A DNA stretch of 47,680 nucleotides. Origin: Parvibaculum sp. GTDB taxonomy: Bacteria > Pseudomonadota > Alphaproteobacteria > Parvibaculales > Parvibaculaceae. The DNA lies in assembly GCA_031291615.1 (NCBI GenBank), contig JARLIS010000042.1, forward strand, positions 1-47,680. Direction: 5' to 3'. The translations under genes were made by a program, and so were the position numbers. The notes beneath the pieces were generated by a model. The model was not told the origin of the DNA. It saw only the letters and a program-made list of their open reading frames with translations, and ran no database searches. The stretch's first letter is position 1. Every line of letters begins with the position of its first letter. This document shows, piece by piece, positions 25,501-33,910 of this stretch.

Positions 25501-28500
25501 CGCGTCAAATCGGCCGGCAATACCTATCAGACGGTCTACAATACAAGCTGGGAAGCGGCAGGCACCTGCACCGGCACGCCGGAGGCGCAGCCCGCGAGTT
25601 GCGACTTCACGCCCAAGGATGCGGGCGAATACCGCATCACCGCGACGGTGAAGGGGCACAACGGCAAGGAAGCCATCGCCTCCAGCGATTTCTGGGTGAC
25701 GGGTTCCGACGTCGTGCTCTGGGACAGCGAGCCGGACACGGCGTTGCAGATGTTCCCGGAGAAACCCAGCTACAAGGTCGGCGACACCGCGCGCTACCTC
25801 ATCAAGAATCCCTATCCGAATGCCAAGGCGCTCATCACCATCGAGCGCTACGGCGTCATCGACCGCTTCGTCAAAACCTTCACCACCTCGACGCCCATCG
25901 TCGAGTTTCCGGTGAAGCCGAATTACGCGCCGGGCTTTTATGTCTCGGTGGTGCTCATCAGCCCGCGCGTCGATAAGCCGGTCGAGGCCAACATGGTCGA
26001 TCTCGGCAAGCCGTCCTTCCGCATGGGCTATCTGACGGTGCCGGTGACGGACCCCTATAACGAGCTTGCGATCAAGGCGAAGGCGGAGCGCGAGGAATAT
26101 CGCCCCGGCGAAACCGTGAAAGTTTCGGTCCATGCCGCGCCGCGCCATGACGACAAGCACCAACCTGTCGAGTTTGCCGTGGCCGTGCTCGATCAGGCCG
26201 TCTTCGATCTCGTCACCGGAGGCAAGGCCTATTTCGATCCCTACAAGGGCTTCTATCGCCTCGATAATCTCGACGTGCGCAATTACAACCTGCTGCTGAA
26301 GCTGGTCGGGCGGCAGAAGTTCGAGAAGAAGGGCGCAAATCCCGGCGGCGACGGCGGCGCCGACTTCAAGTTCCGCGACGATTCCAAATATATCGCTTAC
26401 TGGAATCCCTCGCTCGTCGCCGACGCCAATGGCGATGCGCGTTTCGAATTTGCTGCGCCGGACAATCTGACCGGCTGGCACATTCTCGTCATCGGCGCGA
26501 CGGCGACCGACAAGGCCGGCCTCGGAGAAGGCGATTTCAAGGTCAACCGGCCGACCGAAATCCGCCCCGTCATGCCCAATCAGGTGATGGAAGGCGACAA
26601 GTTCACCGCCGGTTTCAGCGTGATGAACCGCACGGACAAGAAGCGCCACCTCACGGTCAATATCGCCGCTGAAGGCAATGTCGACGCTTCGACGCCGGGC
26701 GCGCTGCGCAAGGAAATCGACCTCGATCCCTATCAGCGGACAACTGTCTTCCTGCCGCTGACGGCGGGCCGCGTCGCGACCGATCGCGCGGCGACGGAAG
26801 GCGCGATCTCCTTCAAGGCGACGGCGGGCGACGCCGTCGACAAGGACGGCTATCTCTACAAGCTGCCGGTCGGCAAGCGCATCGACCTCGTGACTTCGGC
26901 CTTCTACGGCACGACGGATACGGGCGACGTCACAACCTCGGTCGCAATTCCGAAGGAGATCAGGACGGATGCCGGAAGCCTCTCGGTCATCCTGAGCTCG
27001 ACCGTCGTCACAGACGTCGCGGGTGCGTTCCGCTACATCGCGGATTACCCGTTCCTCTGCTGGGAGCAGCGCATCACCAAGGGCGTGATGGCGGCAAACT
27101 TCGCGGCGCTGAAAAAATATCTGCCCGCAAGTCTCACCTGGGACAAGGCGGCCGACACGTTGAAGGACACGCTGTCGAGCGCCGCCGACTTCCAGGCGCC
27201 GAATGGCGGCATGGCCTATTGGGTGGCATCGAACGAGCGTGTCGATCCATATCTCTCGGCCTATACGGCGCTTTCCTTCGGCTGGCTCCATGCCCGCGGC
27301 GCCGATGTGCCCGCGCCCGTCGAGGACAAGCTGCAAGCCTATCTTCAGGAATTCCTGCGGAAGGACATGGCGCCCGACTATTACTCCGCCGACATGACGG
27401 CCTCGGTGCGCGCCGTCGCGCTGGCGGCGCTGTCGCAGAAGGGCCATGTGACGCTGCGCGACATCGAACGCCTGCGTCCGCAATTCAAGACGATGGGGCT
27501 CTTCGGCGATGCGATGCTGTTGCAGGCCTCGCTGACGCTGAAGGACGAGCCGGGCCGCAAGCTCTCGCACGAGCTGGTGGACATGATCCTCGCCCATTCG
27601 AACCAGACCTCGGGCAAGCTGCTGTTCAGCGAGCCGGAGAACGAGGGCTTCGCCCGCATCCTGGCGACGCCCTTGCGCGACAATTGCGCCATCCTGTCGA
27701 GCTTCGTGGCCTTCGGCCGCGAGGCGGACCAGAAACAATATGTGGCGGATACGGCTTTCAAGCTCGTGCGCGCCATATCGCAGAACCAGCGCGTCTCCGG
27801 CTTCTGGGGCAATACGCAGGAGAATATGTTCTGCACCACGGCGCTGGCCGACTACGCAGCCGCCTATGAAAGCGTCACGCCTGATCTGCTCCTGACGGCG
27901 GCGCTGGCCGGCGAACCGCTCGGCACGGCGGAACTGAAAGGCGTCGATGCCGCGCCCGCAACTCTCGAACACCAGATCGGGGCCAACGATCCGGGCCGCA
28001 AGGCGAGCCTCACCGTGAAGCGCGAAGGGCAGGGCCGCCTCTATTATTCGACGCGCCTTGCCTATGCGCCGACGGAAGCCGCCGCAACGGCAACCAATAG
28101 CGGCATCGAGATCCGCCGCGAATATTCGGTCGAGCGCGACGGCAAATGGGTGCTCCTGGGTGAACCGGCGACGATCAAGCGCGGCGAGCTTGTCCGCGTC
28201 GATCTCTTTGTATCTTTGCCGGCAGCGCGTAACTTCGTCGTCGTCAACGATCCGGTGCCGGGCGGCCTCGAACCGGTCAATCGCGATCTCGCCACCGCCT
28301 CCGCCGTCGATGCGGCGAAAGGCGCGGTCGAATGGCCCGCCGAAAGCTGGTGGCACCATTTCGCAAGCTGGATCGACTATGACGGCAGTTTCTGGGGCTT
28401 CTACCATCAGGAATTGCGCGACGACAGCGTGCGCTTCTATTCGGACTATCTCGACGCCGGTAACTATCACCTTGCCTATATGACGCAAGCGATCGCCACC

Positions 28501-28599
28501 GGCGAGTTCCAGCGCCGCGCCGTCAAGGCCGAGGAAATGTACGATCCGGATGTCTTCGGGCTCGGCGTGGCGGGCCGGTTGATCGTGGAAGAGAAGTAG
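22588..28599 (+). CDS. Bacterial alpha-2-macroglobulin family protein (YfhM/MG2-like)
   Basis: A 2003-residue exported protein. A signal peptide (LLRLLLLATLLPATAALA) is followed directly by DEAAPGG, with no lipobox cysteine, unlike E. coli YfhM. The N-terminal Ig-like domain covers about residues 30-130; MG domains follow, with YRASGEQIFSQ and VYRAGDTIQYKIYVRG in the MG2 region near 640-700. A Gly/Asp/Ser-rich insert (GSNGEGGDDNGSADAEG) is near residue 750. The A2M block (KYIAYWNPSLVADANG) starts near 1265, and the thioester motif is YPFLCWEQR with C1491. These proteins trap proteases in the periplasm and guard the envelope with PBP1C, whose gene starts 4 bases on. The protein is longer than the 1650-residue enterobacterial form. 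Confidence 0.94.
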   Translation: MKALLRLLLLATLLPATAALADEAAPGGDLTVARITPSGEDVPAERQIVVEFNRPVVPLGRMERSAAEIPIEIAPKVDCEWRWLSPTALACQLKEADALKASTRYSMTINPGIKAEDGKTLHQAFHHEFITARVALDRAEFSGWNGPGEPQILVTFNQPVRRDSVVNRLAFVWKDGGGGEMAVHAAEGPDWSKAPDDALVDVPREPGLKGFFKRLLAYLPWFRPESVPATQEWARHTWLVTAKKPLPLDTDVELDMRPGLISGLGSEPSVIDQQAQKFATFGDFHFAGFRCTTNGGEELTIRPGEPVPADKACGPWNTVRLLFTSPVKLKELRDHVQLSPELGKAGPDDDPWANVDLDQTEGYYNWKVHQKTDEFSARYPVYLRSARDYQASLKPDDKTKIVDMFGRPLADNIDIRWRMDDRPPNFELPNNIAVLEKAIDSDVPLYVNNLTDRDFRYSRLTVKGIEDGLNVHQKLDPIRNLQYAVPFGVRDLLGNKSGAVLGTMSVKPALPSEKSGLLFAQVTPFGVHVKLAHYNTLVRVSDLATAAPVEGAKVVRYRDPVLMTALCESTVPAEWTKPEANEAEVFTDKDGLAILPGIAPQPGQYESQCSKALTIRVEKGDDLAVMPLNYQFEADTYRASGEQIFSQDQTEQEHMRVWGTTAQGVYRAGDTIQYKIYVRGQNNEGLTAAPPSSYRLQLIDPTGKLVADIKKVALSEFGATSGEVTVPKTGAVGWYKFRLLQKLNANAGDPEGSNGEGGDDNGSADAEGAISNGDWFAWRPMQVLVSDFTPASFRVTATVNGKVFSGSQPVEVEGKAELHSGGPYTNATARITAMFDPRPMSSGHPTAAGFDFSRSDLDTPSNEKMIAQLQQPLDAQGLAKTTIAIPDQGTDTYGDLTFEVAVADDRGKNIANAVNATYAATDRFVGLKPTAWIFQAKKPASYQYIVVDDTGVPVKDTAANLKIEFKKVTAARVKSAGNTYQTVYNTSWEAAGTCTGTPEAQPASCDFTPKDAGEYRITATVKGHNGKEAIASSDFWVTGSDVVLWDSEPDTALQMFPEKPSYKVGDTARYLIKNPYPNAKALITIERYGVIDRFVKTFTTSTPIVEFPVKPNYAPGFYVSVVLISPRVDKPVEANMVDLGKPSFRMGYLTVPVTDPYNELAIKAKAEREEYRPGETVKVSVHAAPRHDDKHQPVEFAVAVLDQAVFDLVTGGKAYFDPYKGFYRLDNLDVRNYNLLLKLVGRQKFEKKGANPGGDGGADFKFRDDSKYIAYWNPSLVADANGDARFEFAAPDNLTGWHILVIGATATDKAGLGEGDFKVNRPTEIRPVMPNQVMEGDKFTAGFSVMNRTDKKRHLTVNIAAEGNVDASTPGALRKEIDLDPYQRTTVFLPLTAGRVATDRAATEGAISFKATAGDAVDKDGYLYKLPVGKRIDLVTSAFYGTTDTGDVTTSVAIPKEIRTDAGSLSVILSSTVVTDVAGAFRYIADYPFLCWEQRITKGVMAANFAALKKYLPASLTWDKAADTLKDTLSSAADFQAPNGGMAYWVASNERVDPYLSAYTALSFGWLHARGADVPAPVEDKLQAYLQEFLRKDMAPDYYSADMTASVRAVALAALSQKGHVTLRDIERLRPQFKTMGLFGDAMLLQASLTLKDEPGRKLSHELVDMILAHSNQTSGKLLFSEPENEGFARILATPLRDNCAILSSFVAFGREADQKQYVADTAFKLVRAISQNQRVSGFWGNTQENMFCTTALADYAAAYESVTPDLLLTAALAGEPLGTAELKGVDAAPATLEHQIGANDPGRKASLTVKREGQGRLYYSTRLAYAPTEAAATATNSGIEIRREYSVERDGKWVLLGEPATIKRGELVRVDLFVSLPAARNFVVVNDPVPGGLEPVNRDLATASAVDAAKGAVEWPAESWWHHFASWIDYDGSFWGFYHQELRDDSVRFYSDYLDAGNYHLAYMTQAIATGEFQRRAVKAEEMYDPDVFGLGVAGRLIVEEK

Positions 28600-28603
28600 C
28601 GCC

Positions 28604-30823
28604 ATGAACTGGCTCGTCTGGAGCCTCGCGCATCTCGAGTGGCGGCGTCCGGCGCCTGCGTCCTGGCGCTGGACGCAATGGGCGGCTCTTGCCTCCGTCG
28701 CGGCCATCGTCGCGCTGTCGGTCGCGACATGGGCGGGGCTTGCCGATGACGCCGCGCTGACGCTGAAGCCGCGCATGGCCTCGCGCATCCTGCTCGACCG
28801 GCAGGGCCATGTGCTGGCTGAAGATATCGGCGAGTGGAATGTGCAGGACCAGTTGCCACTTTACCGCATGCCGCTGCGCCTGCAGCAAGCGGTGCTGACG
28901 GCCGAAGACCGGCGCTTCTACGAACATCGCGGCGTCGACTGGCTCGCCCGCATTCACGCGGTCTGGCAGGGCCTTCGCGCCGGGCGCAGCGTGCGCGGCG
29001 CGAGCACCATCACCGAACAGACGGTGCGCATGCTTGTGCCGCGTCCGCGCGCGCTCTGGTCGAAATGGCTCGAAGGCTTCGATGCGAAACGCCTCGAAAT
29101 GCGGGCGACGAAGACCGACATTCTCGAATTCTACCTGAACCAGGCGCCCTATGCCGCGAACCGGCGCGGCGTCGTGCAGGCCGCGCGCTACTATTTCAAC
29201 CGCGATCTCGACACGCTGGACGCGCGAGAGATGCTGACGCTGGCCGTGCTGCCGCGCGCGCCGTCGGGTCTCGATCCCTATCGCGGCGGCGCGAAGGTGA
29301 TAGACCGGCGCAGCATCCGCCTCGCCATGGCGATGAAGGCGGACGGCTTCATGTCGGGCGAGGATGTGGCGCGGCTCGCCGACACGCCGCTCGACCTGCA
29401 ACCGCCGCCGCGCCGTTCGGCCATCGGCCACTTCCGTTCCTATGTCGAGCGGCAGATTGCGCGTGAACCGGACCGCGCAAAGGCGCAGCGCGTCGTTACG
29501 ACGCTCGACAGCGGCCTGATGGATTTTGCGCAAGGCCTGCTCGACCAGAGGCTTGCCTCGCTGGCCGGGCGGCGCGTCAACAATGGCGCGATCCTGATCG
29601 CCGATCATCGCACGGGCGAGATACTGGCCTGGGTCGTGGCGGGCGCCGACGTGGATGCCGACAGGCCGGGCCGCTATCTCGATGCGGTGCTGGTGCCGCG
29701 CCAGCCGGGATCGGCGCTGAAACCGTTCCTCTATGCGGCGGCCTTCGATGCCGGATGGTCGCCAGGCGTCCAGATCGAGGACGCGCCCATGTCGCAGGCC
29801 GTCGGCACGGGGCTTCACCGTTTCAACAATTACAGCCACCAGTTTCACGGACAGGTGACGGTGCGGCAGGCGCTCGGCAACTCGCTGAATATTCCGGCGC
29901 TCCACGCCGTCGAATTCGTCGGGCCCGAACATTATCTTTCGGTGCTGCGCGGCCTCGGCTTCGACAGCCTGAAGCGGCCTGCGGGCTTTTACGGCGACGG
30001 GCTTGCGCTCGGCAATGGCGAGGTGTCCCTGCTGGAGCTTGTGCGCGGTTACGCGGCGCTCGCCGAAGGCGGACGCTTTACAGCCCTCCGCGCGGTCGCC
30101 GCGACCGACAGGCGCGGGCCCGACGGCGCGCAGGTGTTGAGCCGCGACGCGACCATGCTGATCGGAAATATTCTTTCCGATCCCTGGGCGCGCGTCATGG
30201 AGTTCGGCCGCTATTCGACGCTGAACCTGCCGGTGCAGACGGCGGTGAAAACCGGCACATCGACGGATTATCGCGACGCCTGGGCGGTCGGCTTCGACAG
30301 CCGCTATGTCGTCGGCATATGGATGGGCAATCTCGACCAGAGCCCGACCGACGGATTGACGGGCTCAACCGGGCCCGGCCTCGTGCTGCGCGGGCTCTTC
30401 TCCTATCTCAACCGCGACCGCAATACCGGCCGCCTGCCGCTCGATCGCGATCTTGCCTTCCGCGACAATTGCGACTTCACCAGCGGCGCCTGCGCGCAGA
30501 TCTACGATTATCGCTCGAACGCATCCTTTGCGAAGCCGACGGCGGTCGATGTGCCGGGACCGGCGATCTCGAGCCCGACGCCCGACCTGCGGCTCGCTTA
30601 CGACCCGCGCCTGCCGGCCGACCGGCAGATGTTCCGCTTTGCGCTGACGGGCGTCGAGCCCGGCGACCATGTGACCTGGCTCGTCAACGGCAAGCGCGTG
30701 GCGGAGAAAACGGGGGACAGCCTGATGTGGCGCGTCGCGCGCGGCGCCTACACGGTCGAGGCGTTGCTCGAAACCGAAGACGGCGAGACGCATCTCGGCC
30801 CCGTCGCCTTCACGGTGCGCTGA
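28604..30823 (+). CDS. pbpC: Penicillin-binding protein 1C
   Basis: A 739-residue bifunctional murein synthase. An N-terminal membrane anchor lies at about residues 24-46. The glycosyltransferase domain has its catalytic E101 in TAEDRRFYEHRG, then RGASTITEQTVRM and the ILEFYLNQAPYAANRRGV stretch. The transpeptidase domain carries S370-A-L-K373 (PGSALKPF), S427-L-N (GNSLNIP) and K549-T-G (VKTGTSTDYRD), so it is complete. A PBP1C-type C-terminal domain (residues about 650-739) follows. It starts 4 bases after the alpha-2-macroglobulin gene, a pairing known from enterobacteria, where both are thought to repair cell-wall damage. GGAAGAGAAG precedes the ATG. Confidence 0.95.
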   Translation: MNWLVWSLAHLEWRRPAPASWRWTQWAALASVAAIVALSVATWAGLADDAALTLKPRMASRILLDRQGHVLAEDIGEWNVQDQLPLYRMPLRLQQAVLTAEDRRFYEHRGVDWLARIHAVWQGLRAGRSVRGASTITEQTVRMLVPRPRALWSKWLEGFDAKRLEMRATKTDILEFYLNQAPYAANRRGVVQAARYYFNRDLDTLDAREMLTLAVLPRAPSGLDPYRGGAKVIDRRSIRLAMAMKADGFMSGEDVARLADTPLDLQPPPRRSAIGHFRSYVERQIAREPDRAKAQRVVTTLDSGLMDFAQGLLDQRLASLAGRRVNNGAILIADHRTGEILAWVVAGADVDADRPGRYLDAVLVPRQPGSALKPFLYAAAFDAGWSPGVQIEDAPMSQAVGTGLHRFNNYSHQFHGQVTVRQALGNSLNIPALHAVEFVGPEHYLSVLRGLGFDSLKRPAGFYGDGLALGNGEVSLLELVRGYAALAEGGRFTALRAVAATDRRGPDGAQVLSRDATMLIGNILSDPWARVMEFGRYSTLNLPVQTAVKTGTSTDYRDAWAVGFDSRYVVGIWMGNLDQSPTDGLTGSTGPGLVLRGLFSYLNRDRNTGRLPLDRDLAFRDNCDFTSGACAQIYDYRSNASFAKPTAVDVPGPAISSPTPDLRLAYDPRLPADRQMFRFALTGVEPGDHVTWLVNGKRVAEKTGDSLMWRVARGAYTVEALLETEDGETHLGPVAFTVR

Positions 30824-30838
30824 AGCGCGCGCCCGGCG

Positions 30839-31597
30839 TCAGGCGGGAACAAGATTGATCGAAATGCCGCAGACCTGAAAACTCGTCTCGGATGTTGCGA
30901 GCTTCTGCGCCCGCGCGGCGGCGAGGATCGGCTTCGGATCGCGCACCGCGACGTCGAGCGCGACGACGCCCGTGCCGTCGGCATCGACGGGCGGAACGAA
31001 CCTGATCGCCGCGCCGGTGAGCCGGACATTCGCGCCATCGACCGGCGCTTCCAGCAGCTCGCCCCAGCGCTTCGCCGAGGCGGCGGGCGAGGGGCTCTGG
31101 ATCGTCACGGCGCGGATGCCGCGAATATTGTCGCTCGCCTTGGCCGCTTTCCAGTCGCGCCCGGCAGGCGGCCAGTCGCCCTCGGGATCGAGCCAGTCAT
31201 CGACACCGCCGACGGAATCGATCGAGGTCAGCACGCCGCCGAAATCGCCGGGATGAAAATGGGTGAAGGTGTAGCGCCTGGTGTCATGCTCGGCGATCTT
31301 GCGGATGCCGGCGGCGAGAAGCCGCGCGCGATGGGGCAGCGCATCTTCGGCTTGAAGGATGACCATGTAGCCGGCATCGCCGCCGCGCCGCTTCAGATAG
31401 CGCGCCGCCGAGGCATCCTCGCGGACGGGCTGCACGACTTCGAGGAAATCGCCGCCGACCGGAAAGACGGCATTGACGAGGCCGAAGACCGCAACGCCCG
31501 GATCGCGATAGGCGACGTGAAGTCCGAGCGTCCCTTCAAGCTGGGCGACGATGGGTTCAAGCTCGTGCGCGACAAGCGCGACCTGTCTCAGGCGCAT
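30839..31597 (-). CDS. VOC/glyoxalase-fold protein
   Basis: A 252-residue protein with two repeats of the vicinal-oxygen-chelate fold: LRQVALVAHELEPIVAQLEGTLGLHVAYRD at the start, GDFLEVVQPVREDASAARYL, HFHPGDFGGVLTSIDSV in the middle and NIRGIRAVTIQSPSPAASAKRWGELL for the second half. VOC proteins bind a metal and act as isomerases, dioxygenases or lyases. A His and a Glu suitable as ligands are visible, but the reaction is not assignable. The ATG at 31597 is chosen because it starts the first VOC strand directly and follows GGGAGGA; the frame runs open beyond it without protein-like content. It ends 16 bases from the convergent pbpC and lies behind the molybdoenzyme gene on the same strand. 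Confidence 0.85.
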   Translation of the reverse strand: MRLRQVALVAHELEPIVAQLEGTLGLHVAYRDPGVAVFGLVNAVFPVGGDFLEVVQPVREDASAARYLKRRGGDAGYMVILQAEDALPHRARLLAAGIRKIAEHDTRRYTFTHFHPGDFGGVLTSIDSVGGVDDWLDPEGDWPPAGRDWKAAKASDNIRGIRAVTIQSPSPAASAKRWGELLEAPVDGANVRLTGAAIRFVPPVDADGTGVVALDVAVRDPKPILAAARAQKLATSETSFQVCGISINLVPA

Positions 31598-31626
31598 GTT
31601 TTCTCCTCCCGTATTTTGGGAGAAGT

Positions 31627-32379
31627 CTACGAGCCGCTGAACCAGTTGTAACCCTGATCTTCCCAATAGCCGCCCGGATAGTCGTTGGTAACGAAAATCT
31701 CGGTAATGTGCTTGGGATTCTTGAAGCCGAGCTTGGTCGGCACGCGCAGCTTCATCGGATAGCCGTATTTGCGCGGCAGTTCCGCATCGCCATAGTCGAG
31801 CGCGAGCAGCGTTTGTGGATGAAGCGCCGTCGGCATGTCGATGCTCGAATAGTAGCCGTCGGCGCATTTGAAGCCGACATATTTCGCCGTCTTGTCGGCG
31901 CCGATGCGCTCCAGAAATACATGGAAGGGCACGCCGCCCCATTTGCCGATGGCGCTCCAGCCTTCGACGCAGATATGCCGCGTCACCTGGCTCTCATGCG
32001 GCAGCTTGCGAAGATCGGCGACCGTCCATGGCCTCTTGTCGGCGATCATGCCGGCAAGCTCAAGCCGATAGGTCGCGCCGTCGACGACGGGGGCCTGCGC
32101 CTCCGCATAGAAGGCGTTGAAGGGGAAGGGCTTCGTGATCGCGCTTTCGGGATAGACGGGCGCGAGCCGCGTGGGGCTGAAAATCGCCGCCTGCACGCGG
32201 TCGTTCCAATGCGACATGCCCTTGAGCACGCGGTCGATGAAATCAGGCGCGGCCGGATTGTCGAGGCTGCAACCCGTCAGCATCGTCAGCGCGCCGAGGG
32301 ACAGGGACTGCCTGAGAAAAGCCCGCCGCTCGATCTGCTTGATGTCCGGCCGGATGTCGCCGATGCGAAGGCGTTTCAT
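31627..32379 (-). CDS. Molybdopterin-dependent oxidoreductase (sulfite oxidase/MsrP-like), probable Tat lipoprotein
   Basis: A 250-residue protein with the sulfite-oxidase/YedY molybdopterin fold. The N-terminus has a twin-arginine motif (RRAFLRQ at residues 18-24), a short hydrophobic run and a lipobox LTGC ending at C37. The molybdenum ligand is C137 in RHICVEGWSAIGKWGG, and SIDMPTALHPQTLLAL and YGYPMKLRVPTKLGFKNPKHI complete the family signature. It would be exported folded and anchored by lipid to the membrane, passing electrons to or from the cytochrome b encoded 4 bases upstream (overlap at 32376-32379). MsrP reduces oxidised methionines in the periplasm; this protein's substrate is unknown, and sulfite oxidation is possible. 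Confidence 0.9.
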   Translation of the reverse strand: MKRLRIGDIRPDIKQIERRAFLRQSLSLGALTMLTGCSLDNPAAPDFIDRVLKGMSHWNDRVQAAIFSPTRLAPVYPESAITKPFPFNAFYAEAQAPVVDGATYRLELAGMIADKRPWTVADLRKLPHESQVTRHICVEGWSAIGKWGGVPFHVFLERIGADKTAKYVGFKCADGYYSSIDMPTALHPQTLLALDYGDAELPRKYGYPMKLRVPTKLGFKNPKHITEIFVTNDYPGGYWEDQGYNWFSGS

Positions 32380-33029
32380 CGTGTCGTCTCCCCTTCATGC
32401 GCGGCGGCGGCGCGGCCGGTGATCATGGGAACGAATGTCGAGGGAACGAGGGCGACGAGCGCGATGTGGACGACGAGGAAGCCGACGATCCCCGACATGG
32501 CGAGGAAGTGGACGATGCGCGCGAAATCGTAACCGCCGAGAAGCCATGTCAGCGGATAGAACTGCACCGGCTTCCAGATCGAAAGCCCGCTGACGATGGC
32601 CGCCGCCGCGAGGAAGACGACGCCCGCATAGAGGAGCTTCTGCACGGAATTGTAGGTGCCGAGCCTGTGCGCGAGCTTGAATGTCAACGCCGCGCGGAAG
32701 TCGTTCCAGACATCGACGGGGCGGATCGGCCAGAAGTCGCGCTTGAAATGGCCCGAGGCGAAACCGTAGACCACATAGACGAGCCCGTTGATCGCCAGCA
32801 GCCACATGGCCGCGAAATGCCAGGCGAGCGCGCCGCCGAGCCATGCGCCGAGCGTCAATTGATCGGGAAAGCGGAAGCCGAAAATGGGCGAGGCGTTATA
32901 GATGCGCCAGCCGCTCAGGATCATCAGGATCATGGCGAAGGCGTTGACCCAATGCGTGATGCGCACGACGAGCGGATGCACCTCATCCGCCGCTGCGCCG
33001 CTGCCATGCGACATGCTCATATCCGCCAT
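32376..33029 (-). CDS. Cytochrome b561-type di-haem membrane subunit
   Basis: A 217-residue inner-membrane cytochrome b with four to five helices. Candidate haem-ligand histidines are in VRITHWVNAFAM, LAWHFAAMWLLAING, RIVHFLAMSGIVGF and FLVVHIALVALV, the usual positions for the b561/Ni-hydrogenase cytochrome b family. The loop KRDFWPIRPVDVWNDFRAALTF is typical of cytochrome b partners of molybdoenzymes such as thiosulfate reductase. It overlaps the molybdoenzyme gene by 4 bases (ATGA), so it should exchange electrons with that protein and the quinone pool. This differs from the MsrQ partner of enterobacterial MsrP. Confidence 0.9.
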   Translation of the reverse strand: MADMSMSHGSGAAADEVHPLVVRITHWVNAFAMILMILSGWRIYNASPIFGFRFPDQLTLGAWLGGALAWHFAAMWLLAINGLVYVVYGFASGHFKRDFWPIRPVDVWNDFRAALTFKLAHRLGTYNSVQKLLYAGVVFLAAAAIVSGLSIWKPVQFYPLTWLLGGYDFARIVHFLAMSGIVGFLVVHIALVALVPSTFVPMITGRAAAAHEGETTR

Positions 33030-33121
33030 TCGGCCTCTCCCGGTTCTCCGCGTTACGGAAGACTAGGCTAGGCCGATTTGGGGCCGGGCGGAGATCAAAT
33101 CTTTGCGAGATCGCCGTGGGC

Positions 33122-33145
33122 GCCGGGCGGCCGAAACCGCCCGGC
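33122..33145. terminator. Hairpin after the GST gene
   Basis: A perfect 9-bp stem (GCCGGGCGG / CCGCCCGGC) with a 6-base loop lies 10 bases beyond the GST gene's stop. It is GC-rich and strong but is not followed by a T-run on the reverse strand, so its role as a terminator is probable only. Confidence 0.5.
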
Positions 33146-33154
33146 AGGCGCGGC

Positions 33155-33763
33155 TTATTTGAGCAAGCCTTCGGCCCTGAGCGCTTCCTGCACCTTCGGC
33201 CGTGCCCCGACCCGGCCCATATAGGCGCCGACATTGGGGTAAGGCTTGAGGTCAATGCCGGTGAAGTTGGTCCAGTTCAGGATCGTGAAGGCATAGGCGT
33301 CGGCGACCGTGAAGGTCTCGCCCATCAGATATTTGACGCCGGCGAGTTTGTCGTTGAGATAGGCGAGCCGCTTGGCGATGTTGGTCTTGGCGGTCTGCTT
33401 GGCGTCGTCCGACGAGGCCTTGTTGAACAGCGGCCCGAAATTCTTGTGAAGCTCAGTGCCGATGAAGGTGAGCCATTCCTGAAGGCGATAGCGCTCGATG
33501 GTGCCGGCGGCGGGCGCGAGGCCGGAGGCGGGCTTCTGGTCGGCGAGATATTGCACGATGGCCGGACCTTCCGTCAGCACGCTGCCGTCGTCGAAGCCGA
33601 GCGCAGGCACGTAACCCTTGGGATTGATGGCGTTGTAGTCCTTGCCGCTCTCGGTCTTCTTCTCGGCGAGATTGACTTTTTCGAGCTCGACGGGAATGCC
33701 GGCTTCGGCCGCGACGATATGCGGGGAAAGCGAACAGGCGCCGGGCGAGTAATAGAGTTTCAT
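33155..33763 (-). CDS. Glutathione S-transferase, beta-like class
   Basis: A 202-residue GST. MKLYYSPGACSLSPHIVAAEAGIP is the classical beta-class start, with the conserved Cys and Ser of the active site (ACSLSPH). The cis-Pro and glutathione-binding block is KGYVPALGFDDGSVLTEGPAIVQYLAD, and the helical C-terminal domain ends in FTVADAYAFTILNW and PYPNVGAYMGRV. The enzyme conjugates or reduces electrophiles with glutathione in the cytoplasm. The ATG at 33763 is chosen over an open frame to 33802, since GGAGGAA lies just before it. It is expressed on its own, after the aldehyde dehydrogenase gene and its terminator. Confidence 0.94.
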   Translation of the reverse strand: MKLYYSPGACSLSPHIVAAEAGIPVELEKVNLAEKKTESGKDYNAINPKGYVPALGFDDGSVLTEGPAIVQYLADQKPASGLAPAAGTIERYRLQEWLTFIGTELHKNFGPLFNKASSDDAKQTAKTNIAKRLAYLNDKLAGVKYLMGETFTVADAYAFTILNWTNFTGIDLKPYPNVGAYMGRVGARPKVQEALRAEGLLK

Positions 33764-33861
33764 GGGTTCCTCCTCCAATGGTGGCCGATGTTCCTCAACC
33801 ATCGGGCTGAGGTGGGCATGACGGCCGACGGCTGCAAGGTGCTTCGACGGGCGGAAACGGC

Positions 33862-33894
33862 AAAAGCCGCCAGCTTTTCAAGGCTGGCGGCTTT
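33862..33894 (-). terminator. Rho-independent terminator of the aldehyde dehydrogenase gene
   Basis: AAAGCCGCCAGC (33863-33874) pairs perfectly with GCTGGCGGCTTT (33883-33894), a 12-bp stem with an 8-base loop. Read on the reverse strand it lies 17 bases after the stop at 33911 and ends in TTTT. It is the strongest terminator of this part of the window. Confidence 0.85.
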
Positions 33895-33910
33895 CACGGG
33901 CTTCATCGGA

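Noticed and set aside
22627..28788. A 2053-residue open frame on the reverse strand across the alpha-2-macroglobulin gene
   Set aside because: It is the antisense of a clear protein-coding gene in high-GC DNA, is rich in Arg, His and Asp repeats without any domain, and has no start signal.
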